This document shows positions 18,719-27,719 of a stretch of 64,000 nucleotides of DNA, one piece after another. A program made the position numbers and the translations under genes. Each line of letters starts with the position of its first letter. The first letter of the stretch is position 1. The DNA is from Clostridia bacterium (lineage in GTDB: Bacteria > Bacillota > Clostridia > Oscillospirales > Acutalibacteraceae): the NCBI GenBank assembly GCA_017521425.1, contig JAFXCQ010000032.1, positions 184,398 to 248,397 of the forward strand, given 5' to 3'. The notes under the pieces are model-generated. The model had not been told where the DNA came from. It searched no databases and was given only the letters and a program-made list of their open reading frames with translations.

Positions 18719-18898
18719 ATGAGTAAGCATTTTTTTGATTTCGAGGACGGCGATTTTGCTCATTCTATCTCTGAAAATATGGCAATAGATTCTGACGGAG
18801 ATTTATTGATGAGAATGGGAGATAATATGGCAATGGATTTGGATTCGGGCGAATTGCATATTATATCCGGTTGGTCTAACGATGAAGACGAAAATTAA
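18719..18898 (+). CDS. Small acidic protein, 59 residues
   Basis: ATG at 18719 with GCGAGGTG about 5 bp upstream opens a frame of 59 codons ending in TAA, rich in Asp, Glu and Met. It has an internal imperfect duplication: SENMAIDSDGDLLM followed by GDNMAMDLDSGELH. A terminator follows at once, so it is the last gene of this small unit. The repeat pattern, ribosome site and position make it credible, although its function is unknown. Confidence 0.65.
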   Translation: MSKHFFDFEDGDFAHSISENMAIDSDGDLLMRMGDNMAMDLDSGELHIISGWSNDEDEN

Positions 18899-18903
18899 AC
18901 CAA

Positions 18904-18942
18904 CGGCGGCAAGGAAAATTGCTTTTCCTGCCGCCGCTTTTT
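18904..18942. terminator. Intrinsic terminator
   Basis: A G/C-rich hairpin (CGGCGGCAAGGAAAA pairing with TTTTCCTGCCGCCG, one bulge) is followed by CTTTTTG. A second hairpin (AGAGAGACA...TGTCTCTCT, 18960-18992) ends the convergent minus-strand gene. Confidence 0.85.
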
Positions 18943-19003
18943 GCTTACAAAAGTTCAAGAGAGACAACTTCCTTACGGAGTGTCTCTCTTCTCGGGAGTT
19001 TTT

Positions 19004-19474
19004 TTATTCTTCAGCATCTAAATCTAAAACTTCATCATCTCTGAATAAGTCTACATATTCTTCTTCTGGTTCAGGGAGGTTGTTATATGCATTAAAAGCA
19101 TTTGCTATCATATTATAGTTTTTAATAATAATAAAACTTGAAATTGGAATGCCAGCACCGAGAGCGATAAGACCTAATGTACTGAAAAGAGCGATTTCTG
19201 TTCCGCCTTCAGGAATCATAAGCTCATAGCGTTCAGCATTAACCTTAAGTCTTTCAGCGAGTTTTACTTTCCATATAATTCCGTAAACACCAAATGTAAT
19301 AACACTTAAGAAGAATGCAAAACCATATTTCATAGTTTTCTTACCGTCACCCTCGCAAAGCGAATTAACATTTTTGCCTAACTTATGCCAGAAAACAATA
19401 GCATAAATACCGAGTGTTATAATTGATAATAAAAAGAATTTAAATACACTTTTTTTAGGAATTCTTGCGTCCAT
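19004..19474 (-). CDS. DUF4234-like small membrane protein
   Basis: The 156-residue protein has the doubled pattern FKFFLLSIITLGIYAIVFWHKL and GFAFFLSVITFGVYGIIWKVKL, typical of DUF4234-type membrane proteins, plus a third hydrophobic segment (IALGAGIPISSFIIIKNYNMIA) and an acidic tail. No biochemical role is known for the family. The ribosome site AAAAGGGG lies just before the ATG on the minus strand. Confidence 0.75.
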   Translation of the reverse strand: MDARIPKKSVFKFFLLSIITLGIYAIVFWHKLGKNVNSLCEGDGKKTMKYGFAFFLSVITFGVYGIIWKVKLAERLKVNAERYELMIPEGGTEIALFSTLGLIALGAGIPISSFIIIKNYNMIANAFNAYNNLPEPEEEYVDLFRDDEVLDLDAEE

Positions 19475-19617
19475 AATAAAACCCCTTTTAAATACATTTT
19501 ACAATATTTAGTAACTAAAAAACATTATATATCATAATTTCAAAAAAATCAAGGTGTATTAGAATTATCCTGAATAAATTTTATTATGTTAAGTGTAAAA
19601 CTATGCCTGTAATGAGA

Positions 19618-19646
19618 TTGACAAAGTAATTGCTTTGTGTTACTAT
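19618..19646 (+). promoter_or_regulatory. Sigma-A promoter
   Basis: TTGACA and TACTAT are 17 bp apart, about 30 bp before the ATG of the next gene. The start region of the longer frame lies inside this promoter, which supports the later start at 19678. Confidence 0.75.
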
Positions 19647-19677
19647 TTCGTTAGACAAAAAATGTGGTGGGGGATTT

Positions 19678-20544
19678 ATGAAACCTTTTTTAGCAGTTGA
19701 CAAAACAAATGATAAAAATAATCTTGAATTAACCGGTGATAACTTTAAAGTTGAAGAGCTTCCTGAAGACGCATTTGATTCACTTGATGAAGCTGAAGCT
19801 GTTGTTGCAGAGCTTATTAAAAAGAAAAGGCTTCCTCGTGCAATTCCATACATATTTATCATAAATTTGGTTTTAACCTGGGGTTCTTTTTTGAGTTTGT
19901 TTAAGATATCTACATTCAAGTATTTGGGAAACAGCAGAACAGAAATACTTGTGAATTTATTTAACGAACACCCTTGGCTTTATTTGGTGTGTTTTGCATC
20001 TGTTGCTTTTACATTTTTTTCTATTAAATACTTGTTTCCAAAAAAGAAAAAGGAAATTGAAAGTGATGAAGAAATTAAATTGGCAAATGACAGAGTTGCT
20101 GCAATAGAAAACTCGTTAGAATCAAGACTCGGTGTCAGTATGGATGCTGTAAAGGTCGATATTTTTTCTTTCAACTACAAAACAAAGGATAATGTTTTTA
20201 AACCTTTTGTAAATGGTAGAGCAACTAATTGTGAATTTAAAATGTTTTTGGAAAATGGTAAATTATGTTTAGTTGAAATATCATCTGGTAAGTATGTTAT
20301 ACCCTACACTTCAATAAAAAGTATTCGTGAAGAAAAAGGGAATATCGCATTTTATATGTGGAACAAAGAAGAAAAATATAACGATGAAAAATATAAAAAG
20401 TACAAAATAGCTTATGATACACATTTACGGATGTATAGTGTTAAAAAATATTATGTTGTTGAGTTAGATGTGAATGGAGAAGCTTGGGGAATTTTCGTAC
20501 CACCTTATGAAGCTGAAACATTTAAAAGAGTTTTAGGTTGTTGA
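19678..20544 (+). CDS. Membrane protein of unknown function, YcxB-like tail
   Basis: The ATG at 19678 follows GGTGGGGG. The protein (288 aa) has an acidic cytoplasmic N terminus, two transmembrane segments (about residues 64-84 and 100-122), and a soluble C-terminal domain of about 150 residues with a beta-rich pattern (SSGKYVIPYTSIKSIREEKGNIAFYMW) resembling YcxB/PH-like domains. I cannot name a family with confidence. It is monocistronic, with its own promoter and terminator. Confidence 0.7.
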   Translation: MKPFLAVDKTNDKNNLELTGDNFKVEELPEDAFDSLDEAEAVVAELIKKKRLPRAIPYIFIINLVLTWGSFLSLFKISTFKYLGNSRTEILVNLFNEHPWLYLVCFASVAFTFFSIKYLFPKKKKEIESDEEIKLANDRVAAIENSLESRLGVSMDAVKVDIFSFNYKTKDNVFKPFVNGRATNCEFKMFLENGKLCLVEISSGKYVIPYTSIKSIREEKGNIAFYMWNKEEKYNDEKYKKYKIAYDTHLRMYSVKKYYVVELDVNGEAWGIFVPPYEAETFKRVLGC

Positions 20545-20565
20545 TTAAGTTTTGAAATGAATGAG

Positions 20566-20611
20566 AAATATCGTTTTAGCGTAATTTGTTTACACTAAAA
20601 CGATATTTTTT
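20566..20611 (+). terminator. Intrinsic terminator
   Basis: A 14-bp stem (AAATATCGTTTTAG / CTAAAACGATATTT) with a 15-nt loop is followed by a T-run. Confidence 0.85.
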
Positions 20612-20612
20612 A

Positions 20613-20641
20613 TTGACAATTCTTGCTTAATATGGGATAAT
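20613..20641 (+). promoter_or_regulatory. Sigma-A promoter for valS
   Basis: TTGACA and GATAAT are separated by 17 bp; the valS start is about 47 bp downstream. This leaves no room for a T-box leader, so valS seems not to be T-box controlled here. Confidence 0.75.
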
Positions 20642-20687
20642 TAAGAGAATTTTAAATACTATTATATTTAATAAGGAGGAGTTTCTT

Positions 20688-23390
20688 TTGAAAAAAGAAC
20701 TCGCAAAACAATATGACCCGAAAAATGTTGAGGATCGTATTTATAAAACCTGGCTTGATGGTAAATACTTCCATGCAAAGCGCGAAGAAGGTAAAGAAAC
20801 TTATACAATAGTTATTCCACCACCGAACATCACAGGTCAGCTTCATATGGGACATGCTCTCGATAATACTTTGCAAGATATTCTTATCCGTTGGAAGAGA
20901 ATGTCTGGCTACGATACATTATGGCTTCCTGGTACTGACCATGCTTCAATCGCAACTGAAGCAAAAATTGTTGAAGCAATGCGTAAAGAAGGTATCACTA
21001 AAGAAGATTTAGGCAGAGAAAAGTTCCTTGAAAGAGCTTGGGACTGGAAAGCACAATACGGTGGCAGAATTGTTGAACAGTTAAAGAAAATGGGTTCTTC
21101 CTGCGACTGGGACAGAGAACGCTTTACTCTTGATGAAGGCTGTAACAAAGCGGTTAACGAGGTTTTCTGTCGTCTTTACGAAAAAGACCTTATCTATCGT
21201 GGTAACCGTATGGTTAACTGGTGTCCTTGCTGTAATACATCAATTTCTGATGCAGAGGTCGAGTACGAAGAAAAAGATGGTAGCTTCTGGCATCTTTTAT
21301 ATACAGTTAAAGAAACAGGCGAAAAGTTAGAACTTGCAACAACTCGTCCTGAAACAATGCTTGGCGATACCGCAGTAGCAATAAATGCAGAAGATGAGCG
21401 TTATAAACACCTTCATGGTTGTCACGTTATTCTTCCGTTATTAAATAAAGAAATTCCTATTGTTTGCGATGAACACGCAGATATGACAAAGGGTACAGGT
21501 GTAGTTAAAATTACCCCTGCTCACGACCCTAACGACTTTGAGGTTGGTAAACGTAACAACTTGCCTGTAGTTCGTACCTTCACATACGATGGTCATCTCA
21601 CAGGTGCAGAAGACAAGCGTATTGCAGACGAGCTTATTAAGAGCGGTAAAGCTGCAGCCGATGAGCCTGAAGTTCTTGATTGCGGTAAATATGCCGGTAT
21701 GACAACTTTAGAAGCTCGTAAGGCTATTCTTGAAGATTTAAAGGCTGGCGGATATATAAAAGAAATAGAACCATTAAAGCACGAGGTTGGTACTTGTTAC
21801 CGTTGTCACTCAACAATTGAGCCAATGGTTTCTAAGCAATGGTTTGTTCGTATGGTTCCACTTGCAGAGCCTGCAATTGAATCTGTAGAAAAAGGTGAAA
21901 TTACTTTCGTTCCTGAAAGATTTACTAAAAACTACCTTAACTGGATGCGTGGTACTCGTGACTGGTGTATTTCCCGTCAGTTATGGTGGGGTCACAGAAT
22001 TCCTGCGTGGTACTGTGAAGATTGTGGCAATATGGATGTTTCAAGAGAAGCAGTAGAGAAATGTTCAAAGTGCGGTAGCACAAATCTTAAACAGGATGAA
22101 GATACACTTGATACATGGTTCAGCTCTGCTCTCTGGCCATTCTCAACACTTGGTTGGCCTGAAGATACAGAAGATTTACGCCATTATTATCCAACAAATA
22201 CACTCGTTACTGGTTACGATATTATCGGTTTCTGGGTTAGCCGTATGATTTTCTCAGCATTAGAATATACAGGCAAACCACCTTTCGATACTGTTCTTAT
22301 TCACGGTCTTGTTCGTGATGCACAGGGTAGAAAAATGTCAAAATCATTAGGTAATGGTATTGACCCACTTGAGATTATTGACACTTACGGTGCAGATGCT
22401 TTGAGATTTGCACTTGCAACAGGTAACAGCCCTGGTAACGATATGCGTTTCTCAGATGAAAAGATTGAAGCAAGCCGAAACTTTGCTAATAAGCTCTGGA
22501 ATGCTAACCGTTTCATTCTTATGAACCTTGATGATGAAGAACCAGCACCACATATTCCGGAAAATCTTGCAACAGAAGATAAATGGATTTTAAGCACATT
22601 CAATAACCTTGTTAAAACAGTTACAAACTCACTCAATAACTTTGAGTTAGGTATTGCAGTTCAGAATCTTTATGACTTTATCTGGGATGTATTCTGTGAC
22701 TGGTATATTGAAATTGCAAAAATCCGTCTTAACGGTGAAGACCAGGAAGCTAAAAAGACAGCTAAAGCAGTTTTAGTTTACGTTATGTCAAATACTCTTA
22801 AATTACTTCACCCATTTATGCCATTCATTACAGAAGAAATCTGGCAGGCACTCCCTCACGAAGGTGAAACAATTATGCTCTCACCTTGGTGTAAATATGA
22901 TGAAGCACTTAACTTCACAGTAGAAGTTGAAGCTATGGAACGCATTATGACTGCTATTAAAGCTATTCGTAACCGACGTGCAGAAATGAATGTTCCACCA
23001 TCAAAGAAAGCAAAACTTTATATCGAGACAAAATATACAGAAGATTTCAAAAACGGTTCTGCATTCTTTACAAGACTTGCATCTGCTTCAGAAGTAGAAG
23101 TAGAAGAAAAATATGACCACGAAATTGAGGGTGCAGTTTCAGTTATTACAGAAGCAGCAAGAATTTATATTCCACTTAATGAACTTGTTGACTTTGAAGC
23201 AGAAAAAGCAAGACTTAATAAAGAATTAGAAGCAGTTAAAAAGGATTTAGAGTTTGTTGAAAATAAACTCAATAACCCTGGCTTTATGGCTAAAGCACCT
23301 GAAAAAGTTGTTGCAGCACAACGCGAATCTCAGGAAAAATATAAAGCAAAAATTGCCATGCTTCAGGAAAGTCTTTCTAAACTTCAATGA
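20688..23390 (+). CDS. valS: Valyl-tRNA synthetase
   Basis: This is a class I aminoacyl-tRNA synthetase charging tRNA-Val. It has the HIGH-type motif PPPNITGQLHMGHALDNT and the KMSKS motif (GRKMSKSLGNG), an editing domain between them (around TTRPETMLGDTAV), a zinc-binding CEDCG...CSKCGS, and a C-terminal coiled-coil arm (AEKARLNKELEAVKKDLEFVE). At 900 aa it is full length. The start is TTG, supported by AAGGAGGAG at a good distance and by the standard N terminus. The stop overlaps the folC start (ATGA). Confidence 0.97.
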   Translation: MKKELAKQYDPKNVEDRIYKTWLDGKYFHAKREEGKETYTIVIPPPNITGQLHMGHALDNTLQDILIRWKRMSGYDTLWLPGTDHASIATEAKIVEAMRKEGITKEDLGREKFLERAWDWKAQYGGRIVEQLKKMGSSCDWDRERFTLDEGCNKAVNEVFCRLYEKDLIYRGNRMVNWCPCCNTSISDAEVEYEEKDGSFWHLLYTVKETGEKLELATTRPETMLGDTAVAINAEDERYKHLHGCHVILPLLNKEIPIVCDEHADMTKGTGVVKITPAHDPNDFEVGKRNNLPVVRTFTYDGHLTGAEDKRIADELIKSGKAAADEPEVLDCGKYAGMTTLEARKAILEDLKAGGYIKEIEPLKHEVGTCYRCHSTIEPMVSKQWFVRMVPLAEPAIESVEKGEITFVPERFTKNYLNWMRGTRDWCISRQLWWGHRIPAWYCEDCGNMDVSREAVEKCSKCGSTNLKQDEDTLDTWFSSALWPFSTLGWPEDTEDLRHYYPTNTLVTGYDIIGFWVSRMIFSALEYTGKPPFDTVLIHGLVRDAQGRKMSKSLGNGIDPLEIIDTYGADALRFALATGNSPGNDMRFSDEKIEASRNFANKLWNANRFILMNLDDEEPAPHIPENLATEDKWILSTFNNLVKTVTNSLNNFELGIAVQNLYDFIWDVFCDWYIEIAKIRLNGEDQEAKKTAKAVLVYVMSNTLKLLHPFMPFITEEIWQALPHEGETIMLSPWCKYDEALNFTVEVEAMERIMTAIKAIRNRRAEMNVPPSKKAKLYIETKYTEDFKNGSAFFTRLASASEVEVEEKYDHEIEGAVSVITEAARIYIPLNELVDFEAEKARLNKELEAVKKDLEFVENKLNNPGFMAKAPEKVVAAQRESQEKYKAKIAMLQESLSKLQ

Positions 23391-24682
23391 CATTTAATAA
23401 TGCATTAGAGTATATTCATTCTCTACTAAAATTTGGTATCCATCCGGGACTTTCAAGGATGGATACCTTGTTGCAAATTTTAGGAAATCCACATAAAAAC
23501 ATAAAATGTGTGCACGTTGCAGGTACTAATGGTAAAGGTTCAACTTCTACCGCTATTTCAAATATTTTAATTGAAGCAGGGTACAATGTCGGTTTGTACA
23601 CTTCACCTTATGTAACACACTTTTTAGAAAGAGTGCAATATAATGGTCAACCTGTAAATGAAAACTTATTCGCAGAATGTGTTGAAATTATAAAGCCTGA
23701 AATAGAGAAAATGTCAGTAGCAGGCTTACAAATTACAGAATTTGAGGCACTCACCGCAACTGCATTTTTATGTTTTTCTAAACTTAATGTAGATGTACTT
23801 GTTTTAGAGGTAGGTTTAGGTGGCAGACTCGATGCCACAAATGTAATAGATACACCACTTGTAAATGTGATAACATCACTTTCTTTGGACCACACTGCTG
23901 TTTTAGGTGACAAAATAGAACAAATTGCGTATGAAAAGTGTGGTACAATTAAGTCGGGTGGTACGCTTGTTTCGGCATACAATCAACCCGAAAATGCTTT
24001 GCGAGTAATTAAGGATATTTGCAAAGAACGAAATAACATACTTATAATTCCGGAACAGAGTGAGGTTGAAGTAACTGAACAAAGCATTTTTGGAATGCAA
24101 TTCAATTATAAAAAACAAGTGTACCGAACAGCATTATCAGGCATACATCAGGTGCAGAATATGACTATCGTAATTGAAGCGGTAAATGTTTTAAAAGAAA
24201 AAGGCTATAATATTACAACAGAGAATATTATAGCCGGTATTTCTAAAACTATTTTACCTGCAAGGGTAGAGGTTATTTCAAAAAAGCCTTTAGTAATTCT
24301 TGATGGTGGTCATAATGAGGATGGTGCAAGGGCTTTCTATAATGCAGTTAAAGCTTGTTTTGACAGTAATAAAAAGTTGTTTGTCATTGCAGGTATGATG
24401 AATGATAAGGAAGTTGAAAATTCTTTAAAGCCTCTGATTTCAAAGGCAGATACATTTATAGCAGTAACACCCGAAAATCCAAGAGCAATGAAAGCGGAAG
24501 AATTAGGTGGAATTGCAAAAAAATATTGTCACAATATTATAGTTTGTGACAATGCAAATTCTGCGGTTGATACTGTTAAAAATAAGCTTACGGACAATGA
24601 TATGTTATTTGTAGTTGGCTCACTATATTTAGCAGGCGAAGTAAGAGCTAAGCTTCTTGAAAATTTTAAAAACATTGACTGA
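23387..24682 (+). CDS. folC: Folylpolyglutamate / dihydrofolate synthase
   Basis: FolC adds glutamates to folates (and in some bacteria makes dihydrofolate). The Mur-ligase ATP-binding motif is HVAGTNGKGST, with the omega-loop phrase LYTSPYVTHFLERVQ, the metal-binding region EVGLGGRLDATNV, SLDHTAVLGD, and the C-terminal domain starting at ILDGGHNEDGA. The length (431 aa) is normal. valS-folC overlap is common in Gram-positive bacteria. Confidence 0.96.
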   Translation: MTFNNALEYIHSLLKFGIHPGLSRMDTLLQILGNPHKNIKCVHVAGTNGKGSTSTAISNILIEAGYNVGLYTSPYVTHFLERVQYNGQPVNENLFAECVEIIKPEIEKMSVAGLQITEFEALTATAFLCFSKLNVDVLVLEVGLGGRLDATNVIDTPLVNVITSLSLDHTAVLGDKIEQIAYEKCGTIKSGGTLVSAYNQPENALRVIKDICKERNNILIIPEQSEVEVTEQSIFGMQFNYKKQVYRTALSGIHQVQNMTIVIEAVNVLKEKGYNITTENIIAGISKTILPARVEVISKKPLVILDGGHNEDGARAFYNAVKACFDSNKKLFVIAGMMNDKEVENSLKPLISKADTFIAVTPENPRAMKAEELGGIAKKYCHNIIVCDNANSAVDTVKNKLTDNDMLFVVGSLYLAGEVRAKLLENFKNID

Positions 24683-24739
24683 ATGACATATTTATGATAA
24701 AATCAATACTATAAATTTTGGTAGAAAGGGGCGTTCATA

Positions 24740-25306
24740 ATGGTTGAATTTGATGCGTTTGCGGGTGATATTGCTCTTGGCGGTCTTCGTAATATGTTAG
24801 AGATAAAAATTCTTGTTTGTTATATGCTTTCAAGAGTTAAAGAACCAATGTCAAGAAAGCAACTCTGTGACTGTCTTCAGGAAAACGGGCTTGTTAATTT
24901 CTTCGATACCAATGCGGCAATAGACGATTTATTAAATCAGAAAATGCTTAAGGAAGAAGATTATCAGAACGAGACTTGTCTTACTACAACAGAAGCGGGT
25001 AAAGATAATGCTCAGACTCTTGAAACAACATTAGCGCCATCAATAAGAGAACGCTCTGTAAATGCTGCTTTAAAAGTTCTTGCAAGAGCAAAAGCAGAAA
25101 GAGAAGTAAAGGTAGATATAACAAAAACTGAAACAGGTGGTTACACAGTAACATTCAGAATAGATGGTCTTGGCGAAAATCTTTTAACACTTTCATTATA
25201 TGCTGCCGATATTTTACAGGCTGAACAATTAAGAGAGAACTTCCTTAATAGTCCGGCGGAGGTTTATTCGGAAATTATTGGATTGTTGACAACCAACAGG
25301 GGTTAA
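24740..25306 (+). CDS. DUF4364 family protein, winged-helix-like
   Basis: The 188-residue protein has the DUF4364 pattern: an N-terminal winged helix (NMLEIKILVCYMLSRVKEPMSRKQL...), a middle segment with LTTTEAGKDNAQTLE, and a C-terminal beta-alpha part (GGYTVTFRIDGLGENLLTLSLYA). The family is found near folC/valS in Clostridia and is presumed to be DNA-binding; its target is unknown. The ribosome site is AAAGGGGCG. Confidence 0.85.
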   Translation: MVEFDAFAGDIALGGLRNMLEIKILVCYMLSRVKEPMSRKQLCDCLQENGLVNFFDTNAAIDDLLNQKMLKEEDYQNETCLTTTEAGKDNAQTLETTLAPSIRERSVNAALKVLARAKAEREVKVDITKTETGGYTVTFRIDGLGENLLTLSLYAADILQAEQLRENFLNSPAEVYSEIIGLLTTNRG

Positions 25307-25481
25307 TAATTGAAAATTGAGAATTTTGGAACGCTACGCGTTGATTGTAATTGTTTATGAATAAAAAAACATCCTATCGTTTTTAGTTTACAAGACTTTA
25401 AATGATAGGATGTACTTTTTTATGAAATTATAATGCCAACGCAGTTCCGAAATTATTCACTATTCACTTGAGCGTAGCGAA
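25307..25481. repeat. Intergenic repeat patch and hairpin
   Basis: This 175-bp gap holds several of the short dispersed repeats of this genome (TTGAAAATTGAGAATTTT, CGCTACGCG, CAACGCAGTTCCG, ATTCACTATTCACTT). It also holds a hairpin ACATCCTATC (25369-25378) pairing with GATAGGATGT (25404-25413), followed by a T-run, which can act as the terminator of the folC/DUF4364 unit. The hairpin loop (TAGTTTACAAGACTTTAA) resembles that of the hairpin near 30754. Confidence 0.7.
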
Positions 25482-25655
25482 TTAATTTTGCTTTCTTACA
25501 ATACTGTACTCGTCTCCATTCTTAAAGTACGGGCAATTTGTTTCAGTTACCGTGCTTAAAAAACGCATATATTCATCTTCATCAAGATTAATGTCGCAGT
25601 AATATTCTTCAAATTCTTCGTCATAGCAATAATTCTGACACATATCACAAATCAT
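25482..25655 (-). CDS. Small Cys-rich protein, DUF6472-like
   Basis: A 57-residue frame on the minus strand begins MICDMCQNYCYDEE and ends GDEYSIVRKQN. Five cysteines (CDMC, YC, YYC, NCPYF) suggest a metal site. It matches the pattern of the small DUF6472 proteins common in Clostridia, which lie near rlmH and housekeeping genes. The ribosome site is weak (AAGAGG, somewhat distant). The function is unknown. A stretch of repeated TGACCACTGACCACTGACC lies just upstream, between this gene and rlmH. Confidence 0.7.
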   Translation of the reverse strand: MICDMCQNYCYDEEFEEYYCDINLDEDEYMRFLSTVTETNCPYFKNGDEYSIVRKQN

Positions 25656-25707
25656 ACTCTTTACAACCTCTTTACTGACTTACTGACCACTGACCACTGA
25701 CCACTGA

Positions 25708-26188
25708 TTATTTATGATACTTTCCATTATTATTTATCTGAAATGCTCTGTAAATCTGTTCTAAAAGCATAACCCTCATAAGCTGGTGCGGGGAAAGTCA
25801 TTTTAGAAAATGAAAGCTTTAAATCACTTTGTTTTTTTACTCTGTCAGAAAGCCCGAAAGAACTGCCGATAATAAAAACAATATTGCTTTTACCTGAGAG
25901 TGAAATTTCATTGAATTTACTTGCTAATTCTTCGCTTGATTTTAAAGTTCCTTCAACACAAAGTGGAATTATAAAAGAGTTAGAGGGAATTTTTTTGGAA
26001 ATTTCTTCTGCCTCTTTTTCTAATGCACTGTTAATTTGTGTATCAGATGGGTTTTCAGGCAATTTAACAGGGGATAGTTCAATTATATTAAGTTTACCAT
26101 AAGCAGAAATTCTTTTTGAATATTCCTGTATTGCATCCTTTAAATAGCTTTCTTTAAGCTTTCCTAAACAAATTACTGTTATATTCAT
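25708..26188 (-). pseudogene. rlmH: 23S rRNA (pseudouridine1915-N3)-methyltransferase, frameshifted
   Basis: RlmH methylates pseudouridine 1915 in 23S rRNA helix 69. The SPOUT fold is visible: MNITVICLGKLKESYLKDAI at the start and the SAM-binding knot around IVFIIGSSFGLSDRV. The reading frame as written stops at 25730 after an unrelated tail (FPAPAYEGYAF). Removing one base from the C4 run (plus strand GGGG, 25790-25793) restores the family ending (FPHQLMRVMLLEQIYRAF, then NNGKYHK) and a stop at 25708, giving exactly 159 residues, the standard length. Because the restored end is perfectly conserved, this is either a sequencing/assembly indel or a very recent mutation. It overlaps the M23 gene stop by 4 bp. 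Confidence 0.93.
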
Positions 26189-27558
26189 TGTTCAAGTCCT
26201 ATATACCACGCAGGGTTTACCCTTGTACCATTTATTCTTACTTCAAAGTGTAAGTGGGCGCCGAATGAGTAACCGGTGTTACCAACTCTACCTATTGCCT
26301 GGCCTTTTGTCACTTGCTCACCTGCACTTACCATGAGTGAATTGTCAAGCATGTGAGCGTAAAGTGTTTCCATACCATTACCATGGTCTATCATAACATA
26401 GTTACCGTAACCGCCTGTGCTCCAACCCGCTTCTGTAACAACGCCCGAAGCACCTGCAACAACAAGTGAACCAGATGCGTTTGCACCAGAAATATCAATA
26501 CCTTTATGGTTACCAAGACTACGCCAACCAAAAGGAGAAGTAACTACATGAAGTCCTACAACAGGCCAGCAGAAATAACCACTTGTCTGAGTAACTGTGT
26601 AACCACCCATTGAAATGCTTTCTGCTCTCATACCTCTTTCAACCACCTGAGAAACAGGAGCTTTAATAGAAAGACTTGTAAGATTCTGTGACATAACTTT
26701 TTTATCGTTTATATAAGTAACAAGGTCAATTACATACTCGGAACCGTTCTGACCTTTTCTTCTGACTCTTGAGTCACCAATGAAAAGAGTGTTTGTTTCA
26801 ATATCTACTGTTTCAAATTCAACCTTAGAAATTTTAGTTTCACATTCAACGTGTTGTGGAGTAAGAAGCTCAAAGCCTCTTATTGCAAGCTCGAGTCTGT
26901 CTTTTGTCCAGATGTTTTCGTCGCTGCTTTTATAATAAGCATATCTATATGTGATTTTTTCATTGAACGAAACAGCTGCTTTAGGAAATTTTGCTTTTTC
27001 GTTTTCAAGCACAGCATTTATAGCGTTGTGTGCAGTTAATTGGTCGCTTACCGCACAAATGAATTTATCATCAAAATAAACTTCGCAGACTTTTATGTAG
27101 TCAGGTGCAATTACTTTAACTAAATTATCACTTAATTCTTCATTTGAAATAATGTTGTATGGTTCAGTTCTTGCGTTTTTGAATTTTATTTCAAGGTCTT
27201 TATTTGTATTGAGTTTTTTTAGTGTTGTTTCTTTGATTTTTTCTGCATCGTCACTATTCTTTATATAGCCGACAGTTTCTCCATCAAAAACAACTTCAGT
27301 TGCAGAAATTTTTGTGCTTGTCCTGTTAGCGATAACAACTACACTTGTTATAACAGAAGCAATAAGTAAAAATACAACTGCTCTTTTTATGAATGTCTTT
27401 GCGGATTTAAAAGACTCTTTGTTATAAATTATAAACTTGGCGATTGTGTTTTTTATACCGAATAAAATATATCTTCTGTAAAAGCGTATAGCACCTGTTA
27501 CTAAATTTGTAACAAGTGTACCAAGTGCTGATATTGAATTGTAAATCGGGTTATTCAT
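26185..27558 (-). CDS. Membrane-anchored M23 peptidoglycan endopeptidase with a G5 domain
   Basis: One transmembrane segment lies near residues 58-80 (VVFLLIASVITSVVVIA). The extracytoplasmic part has an SPD/YkuD-like region, a G5 domain (around residues 245-300), and a C-terminal LytM/M23 domain. The zinc ligands are visible: H in GNHKGIDIS with its aspartate, and HLHFE, plus YAHM. The M23 family cleaves peptide crosslinks in peptidoglycan. The ATG at 27558 (AGGTGA upstream) is preferred over one six codons earlier. It is transcribed with rlmH. Confidence 0.92.
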   Translation of the reverse strand: MNNPIYNSISALGTLVTNLVTGAIRFYRRYILFGIKNTIAKFIIYNKESFKSAKTFIKRAVVFLLIASVITSVVVIANRTSTKISATEVVFDGETVGYIKNSDDAEKIKETTLKKLNTNKDLEIKFKNARTEPYNIISNEELSDNLVKVIAPDYIKVCEVYFDDKFICAVSDQLTAHNAINAVLENEKAKFPKAAVSFNEKITYRYAYYKSSDENIWTKDRLELAIRGFELLTPQHVECETKISKVEFETVDIETNTLFIGDSRVRRKGQNGSEYVIDLVTYINDKKVMSQNLTSLSIKAPVSQVVERGMRAESISMGGYTVTQTSGYFCWPVVGLHVVTSPFGWRSLGNHKGIDISGANASGSLVVAGASGVVTEAGWSTGGYGNYVMIDHGNGMETLYAHMLDNSLMVSAGEQVTKGQAIGRVGNTGYSFGAHLHFEVRINGTRVNPAWYIGLEQ

Positions 27559-27591
27559 AAAATCACCTGACAACAAAATAATACATTATGA

Positions 27592-27620
27592 ATTATATCA
27601 TATTATAATTGTTTTAACAA
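27592..27620 (-). promoter_or_regulatory. Sigma-A promoter for the M23-rlmH unit
   Basis: On the minus strand TTGTTA (27620-27615) and TATAAT (27597-27592) are 17 bp apart, 34 bp before the ATG at 27558. Confidence 0.75.
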
Positions 27621-27660
27621 GATGAAAAAATGCAGAGTTTTATTAAATTTGTGTAAACTA

Positions 27661-27689
27661 TTGTTTATTCAGGTAAAATGTGTTAAAAT
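27661..27689 (+). promoter_or_regulatory. Sigma-A-like promoter for alr
   Basis: TTGTTT and TAAAAT are 17 bp apart, 31 bp before the alr start. It is divergent from the M23 promoter 40 bp away. Confidence 0.65.
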
Positions 27690-27719
27690 AAACTGATAAA
27701 TTTTATATTAGAGAGATGT

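Noticed and set aside
20545..20687. Possible T-box riboswitch before valS
   Set aside because: Only 47 bp separate the promoter from the start codon, with no stem I, specifier loop or T-box sequence; the hairpin present terminates the gene upstream.
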